Source: Kluyveromyces lactis
Taxonomy: Eukaryota > Ascomycota > Saccharomycetes > Saccharomycetales > Saccharomycetaceae
NCBI RefSeq assembly: GCF_000002515.2
Contig: NC_006039.1
Location: forward strand, 248,001-312,000
Direction: 5' to 3'
DNA length: 64,000 nt
In this document: positions 10,602 to 20,668 of the stretch, piece after piece
Layout of the letters: each line of letters starts with the position of its first letter
How positions within the stretch are numbered: the first letter of the stretch is position 1
Translations under genes and position numbers: made by a program
The notes under the pieces: model-generated
What the model was told of the DNA's origin: nothing
What the model saw: only the letters and a program-made list of their open reading frames with translations
The model's database searches: none

Positions 10602-12470
10602 TTATTTTGGCGTTTGGTTCAAAATATTCATCAATGTGTTTAATTGCGCAGTTGGATCGAAATTTTGTGGGGGTTGAGGAGATTTTTGGCCCGAAGGTTG
10701 AGTAGACTGATGCGATTGCTGCTGCTGCTGCTGCTGCGCAGATGATGCCGATCCCAGCAGTTGATTTTGACCATATACCATTGATGGAGGCTGCTGATAC
10801 AATGGCTGGTTATAATACTGTTGTTGGATTTGAGGAACGTTCGGTATTTGTGATGTTTGAACCGGAGGAGGAGGAGGAGATATATTACTGTAGGGGATAG
10901 GTGTTTGAGAGACAGCAGTAGCTTGACCAACTTTACCAGACTTGGGACCCAAAACACCTTTATCAGTTGGCATCTTTTGCGAAATCGCTTTTGATGAAAC
11001 ACCTTCACCAACAATAATATCGGGCTCCTCATAAACCATGTTTGTTTGGATTGGTTGACCACCAGTACCACCCCATTCCGCGGACTGTGACCATTTGAAG
11101 TCAATTTCGGTTAGCCTGGCCAATGGGATGATTGAATATCCATATTGATAGTCACAACAGTCTCTAGGACCGAAACCAACGGCCCAACGGATTCTCAAAC
11201 CATGTGTCGGATTGCCACCACCAGTGAAATGCGCCATGATCCTCTCCGCTTCTGCTCTTGAATAGACTTTCACAAAGGCGTGCTTACGGGCATTATTCAA
11301 AATAACACTCTGAACCTCACCGAATTGTCTTAACATTCTTGCAATATCATGTTCTTTGAAATTTTGTGGGACACCACCAACGAAAAGGGTTCTGGAATAT
11401 ACTTTTACGTGGTCCCTTGGCACAGTTGGATCAAAGGATACCGGTTTTGGCCTAAAATGAGGGTTTGAGGGAACATTCTGCTCATCTGGGTACAAATGAT
11501 GGTTATTTCCTTGTTGACCATTAATTGACTGCTGCTGTTGTTGTTGTTGTTGTTGTTGTTGTTGCTGCTGTTGCCTAGATAAATGCAGAGAAGTTGTTGC
11601 CTGTGCTCGAGATCTGTCATTTTTGTTTCTTGGGGGTGATCTAGATCTGTCATTTCTGGAGTCTCTTCCAACGTACTGCGTTGAGCGAGTAGACCTTGAC
11701 GATGAAGAGGTAGAAGAGGTAGAATTATCTATCGAGCGAGGAGCCTGTTTGTTTACTTGAACCAATTTTTGGTTCTTTGTCAGTTCAACTTGCAACTTTC
11801 CTAGAAGTTCTTTCAAACAAGAGTCCTGTACCGATATGTCCTCTGAAAATAAACCAGACGGGACTTGTATGCCAGGAAGGTTTTCGAATTTCGGTATAGC
11901 GTTCAAGACTTGATCAATTTTACTACCTGAGGAGGACTTATTATCATTACTGGGAGCTGGGCGTGGGGTTAAAGACGAATTAGATGACGAAGATGGAGGG
12001 ATCGAGTTGCTATTTACAAGTTCACTCAAACGACTCCTTGCTGCATTCAAAGGTTTGTTGTTAAAAACGTTGTTTTTATCCCAAATATTTATTAACTCCT
12101 GAATTTTTTCTAGATGGGCTGGATCACTTCTTTCAATACCATCAATTAGTAAGGGTTGTATATTATCGTTTAATAGTTCTACACCTTTCAAAAAATAATT
12201 CCCTTCTTCGCCTTCTTCTTGTTTTACAGTTTCTGACTTACTCATTAATGCTCTAACAATAGAATCAACGATATACAAGGAGCCCAATTTGTGAGTCGGA
12301 GGACACTCTTTGGAGTACTGTATCACAAACGACAACAATGCTTCGATGTTCCTTCCGTGATTGACAGCATAGTCTGTTAATTTTCTGATACGAGAACCAG
12401 AAATCCCAGATTTCAACTCTTTGAAGGATTCTAAAGTAGCTACAAAATCCTCATGCTCATCGCTTTGCAT
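10602..12470 (-). CDS. NRD1: RNA-binding transcription terminator Nrd1
   Basis: Subunit of the nuclear Nrd1-Nab3-Sen1 complex, which ends non-coding and short RNA polymerase II transcripts and hands them to the exosome. The N-terminal CTD-interacting domain covers about residues 1-145 (FVATLESFKELKSGISGSRI near the start; KLGSLYIVDSIVRA). A Ser/Arg-rich linker follows, then a run of 14 glutamines. The RRM begins at TLFVGGVPQNFKEHDIARML, with RKHAFVKVYSRAEAER, and the C-terminus is proline- and glutamine-rich. I take the ATG at 12470 as start because MQSDEHEDFVATLESF matches how the family begins; in-frame ATGs also exist at 12473 and 12518. At 622 residues it is longer than in S. cerevisiae (about 575), mainly from the Gln tracts. 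Confidence 0.94.
   Translation of the reverse strand: MQSDEHEDFVATLESFKELKSGISGSRIRKLTDYAVNHGRNIEALLSFVIQYSKECPPTHKLGSLYIVDSIVRALMSKSETVKQEEGEEGNYFLKGVELLNDNIQPLLIDGIERSDPAHLEKIQELINIWDKNNVFNNKPLNAARSRLSELVNSNSIPPSSSSNSSLTPRPAPSNDNKSSSGSKIDQVLNAIPKFENLPGIQVPSGLFSEDISVQDSCLKELLGKLQVELTKNQKLVQVNKQAPRSIDNSTSSTSSSSRSTRSTQYVGRDSRNDRSRSPPRNKNDRSRAQATTSLHLSRQQQQQQQQQQQQQQQSINGQQGNNHHLYPDEQNVPSNPHFRPKPVSFDPTVPRDHVKVYSRTLFVGGVPQNFKEHDIARMLRQFGEVQSVILNNARKHAFVKVYSRAEAERIMAHFTGGGNPTHGLRIRWAVGFGPRDCCDYQYGYSIIPLARLTEIDFKWSQSAEWGGTGGQPIQTNMVYEEPDIIVGEGVSSKAISQKMPTDKGVLGPKSGKVGQATAVSQTPIPYSNISPPPPPVQTSQIPNVPQIQQQYYNQPLYQQPPSMVYGQNQLLGSASSAQQQQQQQSHQSTQPSGQKSPQPPQNFDPTAQLNTLMNILNQTPK
11531..11573 (-). repeat. 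CAG/CAA repeat coding a glutamine run in NRD1
   Basis: About 14 consecutive Gln codons read on the minus strand, mostly CAA and CAG, between the CID-linker and the RRM of Nrd1. A second CAG cluster lies at about 10718-10738. Such tracts vary in length between strains. Confidence 0.8.
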
Positions 12471-13279
12471 CATTGTGATATGTGTGTGCTTTTGTGTACG
12501 TGCAGTTTCAATAATCAAGGGGATCTATTTTAGGAACGTGTTCGTAATAGCAATACGATCGGACGACTGAGGGGTTCGAGTAAAATAACAAAGAATAATA
12601 AAGTGAAAGAGTATATTTGACAATTTTTAAAAACAGAGAAATTATTCAGTGATTTGGAGCTTTTATTAATCAAGTGACAATCAATTACTGTTAATCTTTT
12701 TTAATCCTGAACTGTTTTGGTCTCGATAAAACATTCAAGCATCAATATATTTCTTTGCTGGAAATTCCTCAAAGAACAAGATTTTACCTGGCCCTTTATA
12801 TAGTTGGTGAGATTTATTTCGTCACAAGTGATTGATGTATAAGTCTCTCTTTCACACGGCCACAATGGTGTTATATATGTATAGGTCACGTGATATTTAT
12901 GGTTAGGGTAGCACATGAAACAATCTCAATGGTATTGACGTATTAAGGAAGCATTTATTATCTTTCACGTGCCCTCTTATTAAATGCAGAATAGTTTCAC
13001 GATCCCATAACATCGCGTTTTGCTTGTAGTTACCTAAACAGTGTTGTGTCTTGTATTGTTTACTAATTTTTTTTTTACGTATAGAGAATACTCTCATCAA
13101 CTATCAATATCAAATTCAAAACTGAAGTTAAATCATTAGCGGGTATCTTCAGCAGGCATTGCGACAAAAAACAACTACTAACTGAGATACGGGTGCTGTT
13201 GTTAATTGGAGGTTGTTAGATTGTCTATATTTGATGGCTTAAACCTTTGAAAGGAAAAGGACGAAGGCTACAGCAAAGA
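12471..13279. other. NRD1/RAD50 divergent promoter region
   Basis: An 809-bp spacer with two CACGTG elements. Minus-strand frames at 12701-12916 and 12903-13100 overlap each other, are rich in Thr, Tyr and His from AT-rich sequence, and match no family I know. Confidence 0.6.
12886..12893. promoter_or_regulatory. TCACGTGA E-box, with a second CACGTG at 12966-12971
   Basis: Perfect TCACGTGA about 390 bp upstream of the RAD50 ATG, with another CACGTG core 80 bp closer to the gene. Paired E-boxes suggest a bHLH factor here; binding is inferred. Confidence 0.5.
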
Positions 13280-16200
13280 ATGTCAGCTATTTACAAACTT
13301 TCCATTCAAGGGATCAGATCTTTTGATTCCAATGACAGAGAAACAATAGAATTTGGCAAGCCATTGACGTTAATTGTAGGCACCAATGGTTCCGGTAAAA
13401 CTACTATCATTGAGTGTCTGAAATACGCAACAACTGGGGACTTGCCACCAAACTCTAAAAATGGTGCGTTCATTCATGACCCTAAGATAACTGGAGAAAA
13501 AGATATTAGAGCTCAAGTTAAGCTAGCATTCACTAATGCAAAAGGAGTGAATATGATTGTTACACGGAATATCCAGCTTTTAGCAAAGAAAAATGCGAAT
13601 ACTTTCAAGACTTTAGAAGGCCAATTGGTGGCAATTAATCATGGAGAGAGAACGACATTAAGTACCAGAGCCAATGAATTGGACCAACAGATCCCATTAT
13701 ATTTGGGCGTACCGAAGGCTATCCTTGATTATGTTATATTTTGTCATCAAGAAGACTCATTATGGCCATTAAGTGAACCGTCTATCTTGAAGAAACGTTT
13801 TGATGAAATCTTCCAAGCAATGAAGTTCACTAAGGCATTAGACAACCTCAAAACCATCAAGAAGGATATATCTATTGATATCAAATTATTAAAACAATCC
13901 GTAGAGCATCTGAAAACAGATAAAGATAGGTCTACCGCGACCAAGGTAAACATATCTAAACTGGAGAACAAAATAGAAGAGTATCAAAAAGAAGTGAAGA
14001 GCATTGAACATGACCTAAATATAATCACAAAGGAATCAGATGCACTTTTCAGTTCAAATCAAAAATTTCAAGAAACCTTGTCCAAGTTGGATAACCTCAA
14101 ACATAATAAAACATCATTTATGGAACAGATACAAAGGTTACAATCCTCGATAGAAATTCTACCAAATTCTAAGAGTGAGTTGGAGGACATGCTTCAGAAT
14201 TTTCAAAGATTATTAGAGGAGAAGAATATAGAACTATTTGAATATCAATCAGAAAAAGAAAGACTTTTATCTTTATTAAACGATTGTAGAAATGAGCAGC
14301 AAGAAGTGGTAAGATTGCAGGGCGAATTAGGCTCTAAAAAAAACCAATATGAGACCTCAAAAATCAAAATGAACACCATTCTAACAGAACTATCGGAGTT
14401 GTACAATATTTCTAAGGAATCCGTAACATCAGAAGTCTCAACGATGCTCCATACAGCCAATAAGAACCTTGAAAGCCTGCTTGCCAAACACCATTTCGAA
14501 GAAACTACATTGGAGGAGAAATTATCAGTTTTACGAAATTCGTTTGCGAAAAAGGAACAGCAATTGTCATATATTTCAAGCGATTTGAATAAGCTGGCGG
14601 ACCAGACCAAAAAGCTAAGGAATCGATTAAATGATAAGAGGGTTAGTGAAAAAGATTTAAAAGTCGAAAAAGAAGCTCTGAACAATTACGAGTCTAAATT
14701 GAAGCAGTGGAATACTGAGAGAATTGTTGATGCGATTTCTACCTCTATAAAAACGAAGAATCAAGATATTCTTTCGTTAGAAGATGAACTAGAAGTTATC
14801 CAACAACAAATAACCAAAGCAAATCAGCACTCCGACTTATATGCCAAATTGTCCCTTTTGAAAGCTTCAGAAAGTACGAAAAAAAAAGATGTTGAAACCA
14901 TCAAGAAGCAGCTTGAAGAGGGAGCCAATTTAGTTAGCGTATCTTTTAATTTGGAAGGCGATTTGCTCTCTCAATTCAATTCTATTTTAGACAAAAAAAG
15001 AGTGGACCTAAAAAAGATAAAAAACGATAGTGACATAGCCACAAAGGAGTTCATACAATACGAGAATCAACTCCAAGGTATAGAGGAGCAAATCTATGAA
15101 ATAGAGTCCAATATCACTTCAATTGAATCTAGACTCAAGGAGTCTTTACCAGATGAAGTTGAAATTGACACATACGACGAGGAGTTACGTGACTCTGAAG
15201 AGTCTTATCGAATTGCACTTGAAAATTTAAAAATGCACAAGACAACTCTGGAATTCAACCTTAAAGCTTTGGAAGTTGCAAAAAATGAAGATTGTTGTTA
15301 TCTTTGCCAAAGGAAATTCAACGATGTTACTTCTTCCTCCAAACTTATTGAAGATTTGAAAGCTAGAACTAACAAGAATTTCCAGATTGCACTAGAAACT
15401 ACCGCGAAGGAGATGGAAACATATCTTCATGATTTGAAATCATGTTACGATGATGTGCTTTCTCATAGAAAATATCAACGTGAGCTCAGCACCATGAAAG
15501 ATAATTATGCCAGAATCAAACGCAGCACCGAGGAAAAACGATCCAATCAACAGGAAAAGTTCCACACTTTGCAAAATTTAGAATCAAAACTAGCTACACT
15601 TACGGAGAAACTCCAACCAAATGTAAGCAAGGTTTTGGATACAGAGGAAGAGCTATCAAAATTAACTTCCGATTTAAGAAGAGTTGAAGAAGAATTGAGT
15701 ATTTACATTTCTGATGAAAAACTTGAGACAATTGAAACGTTGCATTCTAAACAAAAACGTGTCAATAATGAATTGAGAGCATTGAGAAAAGACATCTCTG
15801 ATTTACAGATACAAAAAGAAGATAAATCTAAGGAATATAACAACCTACTAAGCCTTATCCGAGAGAAGAACTCAAATATCAATAACATGGAAAGTGCGTT
15901 GCAAGAATACCTAAACATAACTAAGGAAGTCTGTGAAAATGAATCTATCATTGAAAGCTCCGAAAAAGAGTCAGAGATTCTCACTGAAGAAGTCAACGAT
16001 TTAAAACTGGAGATAAGTTCTGCCAGTGGCTCTTTAAACGAAGGAAAAGCAAAACATAGGCAATTAGAAGTGGAAGCTAGAGAAAGGAAGGATAAGATTG
16101 AATCTCAGGTTGCCAACGTCAATGAATTAGTTGAATTGATACAAAACTTTGAGATAAATGATGCTCCTCGCCTTATAGAGTGCGAGGAGAAATTAACTGA

Positions 16201-17170
16201 AATTTCCAATTCTGTAGAATCTAAAACCGCAGAGATTAAAAGCATTGAGGATTCAATTAACAATACTGTGCAAAAATTGAAAGATTCTGATAACGAATTC
16301 AAAAATATCAAATTAAATATAGATTTACTGGGTCTTAAATGCGAACTCCAGAGAATTGAAAATGCTATTTCATCTATGGATGTTACTCATGCGGAACAAG
16401 AGCGTAATAAATATCAAGAGGACTCCCTTCGTTTGCGAACTGCTTATGAAAAGCTCAGCTCGGAGAATGCTGGCAAGTTAGGGGAGATAAAACAACTACA
16501 AAATCAAATATCAAATTTAAAGAATCAGCTCCAGACAGATTATAAAAATATAGACGAACATTATCAGCGAGAATGGATAAAGCTTCAAACAAAATCTTTG
16601 GTCACTGATGACATTGATACATACTCAAGAGCATTAGACAGTGCTATCATGAAATACCACAGTATAAAAATGAAAGATATCAATCGTATCATCGATGAGC
16701 TTTGGAAAAGAACTTACAGTGGAACAGACGTCGATACGATAAAAATTAAAACGGATGAGGTATCAAACGTGAGAGGTAAATCTTATAACTATAGAGTTGT
16801 TATGTATAAACAAGATGCTGAACTTGATATGAGAGGGAGGTGCTCAGCAGGTCAAAAAGTGTTGGCCGCGATCATTATCAGATTAGCTTTATCCGAAACG
16901 TTTGGTGTGAATTGTGGTGTCATTGCTTTAGATGAACCTACAACAAATCTTGATGAGGAGAACATTGAAAGTTTAGCCAGGTCACTAGCTACTATCATTG
17001 AAGTAAGGAGACACCAGAAAAATTTCCAGTTGATTGTAATTACTCATGACGAGAAGTTCCTCAATCATATGAATGCGTCCTCTTACGCTAATCATTTCTA
17101 TAAGGTGAAGAGAGACGATAGACAGAAGTCTCAGATCGAATGGGTTGACATAAATAAGGTCAACCCATAA
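13280..17170 (+). CDS. RAD50: DNA double-strand-break repair ATPase Rad50
   Basis: SMC-like ATPase of the Mre11-Rad50-Xrs2 complex, which tethers and processes DNA ends, starts resection and signals breaks. The 1296-residue protein starts at the ATG giving MSAIYKLSIQGIRSF, the family's exact start; the frame is open further upstream without an ATG. Walker A is GTNGSGKTT at residues 34-42. Long coiled coils flank the zinc hook CYLC at residues 673-676. The ABC signature is SAGQKVLAA near 1190 and Walker B is VIALDEPTTNLDEEN near 1213. No part looks missing (S. cerevisiae about 1312). Threonine follows the first Walker A glycine, where S. cerevisiae has Met; this should be neutral. Its stop is only 34 bp from the convergent MPA43 stop. 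Confidence 0.97.
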   Translation: MSAIYKLSIQGIRSFDSNDRETIEFGKPLTLIVGTNGSGKTTIIECLKYATTGDLPPNSKNGAFIHDPKITGEKDIRAQVKLAFTNAKGVNMIVTRNIQLLAKKNANTFKTLEGQLVAINHGERTTLSTRANELDQQIPLYLGVPKAILDYVIFCHQEDSLWPLSEPSILKKRFDEIFQAMKFTKALDNLKTIKKDISIDIKLLKQSVEHLKTDKDRSTATKVNISKLENKIEEYQKEVKSIEHDLNIITKESDALFSSNQKFQETLSKLDNLKHNKTSFMEQIQRLQSSIEILPNSKSELEDMLQNFQRLLEEKNIELFEYQSEKERLLSLLNDCRNEQQEVVRLQGELGSKKNQYETSKIKMNTILTELSELYNISKESVTSEVSTMLHTANKNLESLLAKHHFEETTLEEKLSVLRNSFAKKEQQLSYISSDLNKLADQTKKLRNRLNDKRVSEKDLKVEKEALNNYESKLKQWNTERIVDAISTSIKTKNQDILSLEDELEVIQQQITKANQHSDLYAKLSLLKASESTKKKDVETIKKQLEEGANLVSVSFNLEGDLLSQFNSILDKKRVDLKKIKNDSDIATKEFIQYENQLQGIEEQIYEIESNITSIESRLKESLPDEVEIDTYDEELRDSEESYRIALENLKMHKTTLEFNLKALEVAKNEDCCYLCQRKFNDVTSSSKLIEDLKARTNKNFQIALETTAKEMETYLHDLKSCYDDVLSHRKYQRELSTMKDNYARIKRSTEEKRSNQQEKFHTLQNLESKLATLTEKLQPNVSKVLDTEEELSKLTSDLRRVEEELSIYISDEKLETIETLHSKQKRVNNELRALRKDISDLQIQKEDKSKEYNNLLSLIREKNSNINNMESALQEYLNITKEVCENESIIESSEKESEILTEEVNDLKLEISSASGSLNEGKAKHRQLEVEARERKDKIESQVANVNELVELIQNFEINDAPRLIECEEKLTEISNSVESKTAEIKSIEDSINNTVQKLKDSDNEFKNIKLNIDLLGLKCELQRIENAISSMDVTHAEQERNKYQEDSLRLRTAYEKLSSENAGKLGEIKQLQNQISNLKNQLQTDYKNIDEHYQREWIKLQTKSLVTDDIDTYSRALDSAIMKYHSIKMKDINRIIDELWKRTYSGTDVDTIKIKTDEVSNVRGKSYNYRVVMYKQDAELDMRGRCSAGQKVLAAIIIRLALSETFGVNCGVIALDEPTTNLDEENIESLARSLATIIEVRRHQKNFQLIVITHDEKFLNHMNASSYANHFYKVKRDDRQKSQIEWVDINKVNP

Positions 17171-17204
17171 ATTTTTGTCTATGCTACTTGTTTTCAGACA
17201 GTAT

Positions 17205-18755
17205 TTATCGTATCTTCGTTCCTGTGATATTTCCATAGGAAATGTACTTCTCCCGTAAGTGTTCTTGCACATCTGTTAGGCAAATATCATCAGTCCTTAG
17301 CAAGCAGGGTCTAGGCGTTGCTTCTTGAGGGTACCCTAATAATGCCGTGTTGTTCCGATGAGCTTTTCCCAGTTGATAAGCACCTTTCACGCCTGCTGTT
17401 GAACTCTCGCTACAAGGAGTATCGATTGATATTTCTTCGAGTAATACTTGCAGGATCTGCAGCAGCCTGGAGTTTTTAGCCTGGCTGCCAGTTATAAGCA
17501 ATTTGGATATTGTTATATGACCTTCTTCAAAAGCATTGATTACATCTACGATTTGAAAGGCCAAGGTTTCGATTATAACGACGTATTTCAATGCAAGATC
17601 TTTCAACGTTGGGTTATAACCTTCTTTCAAAATACTTCCCGATGTGTCTTTTTGAACAAAGCTTGATTCAAATTCTTCATAATCCTCATGAAAAAACGTA
17701 TTTTTTATCATAAGGTGAATTGATTGAGTATCGCTTTGTTCAATAAGATCAATTTTATGTTCAACAGTTTCCAAGAAATTGACGTCACTATCCTTTACCG
17801 CCGGGTGTGTACTTAGAAGCTTTTCAAGTAGAACCCCAGTGCGTGATATACCAGCCTCATAGACAGAATAATTGTCGTGCTTGCTGATATGTTTCCTGTT
17901 TACCAGAATGTCTTTAAAAGGTCCCCAAATACCCGGTATAAACGATTCGAAACAATCGCTTGCATATAAGAAGCACGTTGAAGTTCCTGCTACAACGAAC
18001 AAAGTGCGATTTAACATAGCAGTAGACCAGCATTGAAACCAGCTCGCATAGCAGTCAATACAGCTATCCCCAAATTGTTCATTTTTTTTAATAACAGCAT
18101 TGTTTCCTATGAATATTTTGTTTAACTGTAGATGCTCGTAGAATTCCTTACTCCAACCAAATAGCTCACCATCATGTCCAATACCATTTGAATTTGGTTC
18201 TTGAACTGGCATTAATTCCTTATGACCTAACTTGAGAGAAATTTTCCACAATAGCCATATATGCAAATCGAGAACTGTCAGCCCATCGTCTTTGTATAAT
18301 TTGTTCAAGTGCAACAATTTCGGGATTGCCATTTCAGGGAAAAATTTCCCGCCGAAGTGGCATAAGATTGATTCGTCTGTAATATTGTTGAGATATTCCG
18401 TCTCCTCTATAGCTGCTGAATGCATCCAAAAAATGATATCGTGATATCTACCGTTCTTGTCATGAATCAAATTGAAGGGAATTAAGTTCTCATCTTTCTG
18501 TTTCCCAACCACCATCGAACAAGTTGCTCCTACACCCAATGAACAAATGTTGTACTCCTGGATATATAAAGTATTGAATGCTTTTTCTACAGCAGTTAAA
18601 ATATCAGAGGTACATTGGGTAATGATCCCATTTCCATGCCTAAAATAAGGGACTTTTTCTTTCGTTTCCTTGACTAGGCTATCAGTATAATAATCAAAAA
18701 TACCTATTCTAAACTCGGTAGATCCCAGATCGACACCTATCCCAACATCTTGCAT
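17205..18755 (-). CDS. MPA43: FGGY-family carbohydrate kinase-like protein Mpa43
   Basis: Protein of the FGGY sugar-kinase family (ribulokinase-like); the physiological substrate of yeast Mpa43 is not settled. The 516 residues start at the ATG at 18755 (MQDVGIGVDLGSTEFRIGIFD), which forms the family's N-terminal phosphate-binding loop. The C-terminal FGGY-like ATPase region contains ITISKLLITGSQAKNSRLLQILQ and GVKGAYQLGKAH. The GTG two codons upstream is not needed. It is close to the S. cerevisiae length (about 542) and syntenic with YNL249C between RAD50 and RPA49. Confidence 0.9.
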   Translation of the reverse strand: MQDVGIGVDLGSTEFRIGIFDYYTDSLVKETKEKVPYFRHGNGIITQCTSDILTAVEKAFNTLYIQEYNICSLGVGATCSMVVGKQKDENLIPFNLIHDKNGRYHDIIFWMHSAAIEETEYLNNITDESILCHFGGKFFPEMAIPKLLHLNKLYKDDGLTVLDLHIWLLWKISLKLGHKELMPVQEPNSNGIGHDGELFGWSKEFYEHLQLNKIFIGNNAVIKKNEQFGDSCIDCYASWFQCWSTAMLNRTLFVVAGTSTCFLYASDCFESFIPGIWGPFKDILVNRKHISKHDNYSVYEAGISRTGVLLEKLLSTHPAVKDSDVNFLETVEHKIDLIEQSDTQSIHLMIKNTFFHEDYEEFESSFVQKDTSGSILKEGYNPTLKDLALKYVVIIETLAFQIVDVINAFEEGHITISKLLITGSQAKNSRLLQILQVLLEEISIDTPCSESSTAGVKGAYQLGKAHRNNTALLGYPQEATPRPCLLRTDDICLTDVQEHLREKYISYGNITGTKIR

Positions 18756-18970
18756 ATCCACAGGTTCTATATATGATGTTTAAGTTCTAATTTCTCGATT
18801 ATACCATCACTTTCTGTATTCTTTTAGTTGATCATTATAAGATGAAGGTTGATAATACGAGATGAATAATTCTTTTTCTTTATATAGTAAAATAGATTTC
18901 TGAAGAAGTGTAGATCAATTGCAAAAAAGTATTATACAAACGCATGTTCTACTTAAATCATAGGGATAAG

Positions 18971-20209
18971 CTACCTTCTTGGCCCTTTACCTCTTCTAAT
19001 CATTTCTGGTAGCTTGAATGGTACCTTCAAAGTTGCTATTTTATACGTTGAGGCAGAAGACTTTGGAATGCCAAAGGCTTCAGCTTGAGCTACAGTAGCA
19101 CCCTTAACGGTAGCACCTAAGATTTTGAAGAGACTGACAAGCTTGGAAGGCTTTAAGTTTAGTTGTTGAGCTAAAGGTGGGACTTCAACAATGAAGTTAT
19201 CCAAATGCATAATAATTACCAAAATATAACATAGCAATTTGTCCTCCCTCTGTGGATCGATAAAGAATGACTTATCTTTTGATCTACCAAATTGACCAGG
19301 TCTAGAGATGGTAAACCTTTCCAAAATGCCATTTAATAGGGCATCTGGAGGGTTGTTTATTCTTTCCAATAATTTTGTCTTGTTGTTAACTCTTCTGTTA
19401 TCGTACACCCCAGCCAAAAGTGATAAATAATATAGTAATTGCAATTTTTGCATTTGTGCTGCTTGTGTTAGAGTTGGCAACTTGTTAGCCACATATTGAA
19501 ATTTAGTGTATGGGAAATATTCTAGCCTCTTTTCTGGGTCTTGCTCTTTCATGATACTGCCAACGCGAATAAATGACCATTCCTTTTTGGGTATTATGTT
19601 GTATAAAGGATAAATTTGTTCCACATCTGTTGCGTCTAAATCAGCCAACGGAGTTGGTCTATCAGAAGATACAGTTTCTTGCAGTTCTTCCTTTGAAGGC
19701 AGTTCTTTCGAAGCAGTCTTCACTGTGTCTACAATATCTATCGCAGAATCAACCAATTTGTCTGAATCAATACGGTTTCTTTCCATATCAGCAATGGCCT
19801 TCTTTGCCTTCTTAGTACCGAACGCCTCACCTAAAGCGTTTCTCATCAATGCAGCACGGACGTTAGCCTGTTTAATGTCAGGTCCCATTAGGTTCTTTCT
19901 AGATTTGGAAAGAACCTTGCTGGATACCAGTGGTGCCTTGTACAATTCTACAGACTTCGTGGCGGCATCATAAACACCAACAACATACTGAGAAGAATTA
20001 ACAAAATCATCGTCAGTCTGACCTTCATATTCTAGTCTATCGTTTTCACCATGTAACACGTATTTGTCGCTGTTCTTCTTGTTCTTATATAGCTCGAAGG
20101 TGGTATCTTTTGGTGCCTGGAAGCCCTTAAAGAAGCTACTTACAGCAACAGATGGTTCATCATGATAAGCTGAAACACCAACCTCAGTGAATGCACGTTT
20201 GGAACCCAT
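18971..20209 (-). CDS. RPA49: RNA polymerase I subunit Rpa49
   Basis: TFIIE/TFIIF-related subunit of RNA polymerase I which, with Rpa34, supports rDNA initiation and elongation in the nucleolus. The 412-residue protein has the N-terminal dimerisation part (VAVSSFFKGFQAPKDTTFEL and PDIKQANVRAALMRNALGEAFGTKKAKK). A C-terminal tandem winged-helix region follows (YPLYNIIPKKEWSFIRVGSI; KLLERINNPPDALLNGILERF). The start is the ATG at 20209; the GTG two codons upstream is ignored. Its promoter carries adjacent PAC and RRPE elements, the signature of ribosome-biogenesis genes. It is syntenic with YNL248C and matches the S. cerevisiae length (about 415). Confidence 0.95.
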   Translation of the reverse strand: MGSKRAFTEVGVSAYHDEPSVAVSSFFKGFQAPKDTTFELYKNKKNSDKYVLHGENDRLEYEGQTDDDFVNSSQYVVGVYDAATKSVELYKAPLVSSKVLSKSRKNLMGPDIKQANVRAALMRNALGEAFGTKKAKKAIADMERNRIDSDKLVDSAIDIVDTVKTASKELPSKEELQETVSSDRPTPLADLDATDVEQIYPLYNIIPKKEWSFIRVGSIMKEQDPEKRLEYFPYTKFQYVANKLPTLTQAAQMQKLQLLYYLSLLAGVYDNRRVNNKTKLLERINNPPDALLNGILERFTISRPGQFGRSKDKSFFIDPQREDKLLCYILVIIMHLDNFIVEVPPLAQQLNLKPSKLVSLFKILGATVKGATVAQAEAFGIPKSSASTYKIATLKVPFKLPEMIRRGKGPRR

Positions 20210-20317
20210 CTCCACACTCTTAGTTACTACACAGTCAGCTTATTTCGGACCTTGGGATACCTTTCAATGATGTACTAATTTCCCAATATAGTTTGTGATC
20301 GATGCTTTACATCTCAT

Positions 20318-20341
20318 CTCATCGCATATCCAAAAATTTTT
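20318..20341 (-). promoter_or_regulatory. PAC (20318-20325) and RRPE (20332-20341) upstream of RPA49
   Basis: On the RPA49 strand the octamer GCGATGAG (PAC, bound by Dot6/Tod6 in yeast) lies about 110 bp upstream of the start. An AAAAATTTTT RRPE core (Stb3-type) sits immediately farther upstream. The pair in this arrangement is typical of yeast ribosome-biogenesis and Pol I genes. Confidence 0.7.
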
Positions 20342-20554
20342 CGATCAAGGAAAAAGAAACAAGAGTCATGTGACCGAACCATTGGATTATTGAGTTGGAA
20401 AGACGAAACTTCGACCGTTTGCCAGATTAATAAATGCCTTTTATAGTACCTCGTTACACCAAGCTTAGTCAGGACGCCTTACTTTTTCTGCTGCATGTTA
20501 AACCTGCTTTTTCATAGATTTCTGTGTTGTATTTCGTTCAATGCTCTGTTAGAG

Positions 20555-20562
20555 GCGATGAG
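20555..20562 (+). promoter_or_regulatory. PAC element upstream of DPH4
   Basis: GCGATGAG on the + strand, about 107 bp upstream of the DPH4 ATG. It suggests co-expression of this diphthamide-synthesis gene with ribosome-biogenesis genes. No adjacent RRPE was seen. Confidence 0.5.
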
Positions 20563-20668
20563 GTTAGCTTTTGATATTTCATTGAAATGTTGACAGACAT
20601 CAACAAAAAGCTATGTCAGCACTTATACCAAGTTGAGTGGTTCTGTAGCAGAACATCCAGTTATCATA

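Larger units (their letters stand above)
20210..20668. other. RPA49/DPH4 divergent promoter region
   Basis: A 459-bp spacer with PAC plus RRPE on the RPA49 side and another PAC element on the DPH4 side. Nothing else recognised. Confidence 0.6.

Noticed and set aside
12701-13100. Small minus-strand frames between NRD1 and RAD50
   Set aside because: They overlap each other, lack any recognisable domain and lie in promoter DNA.
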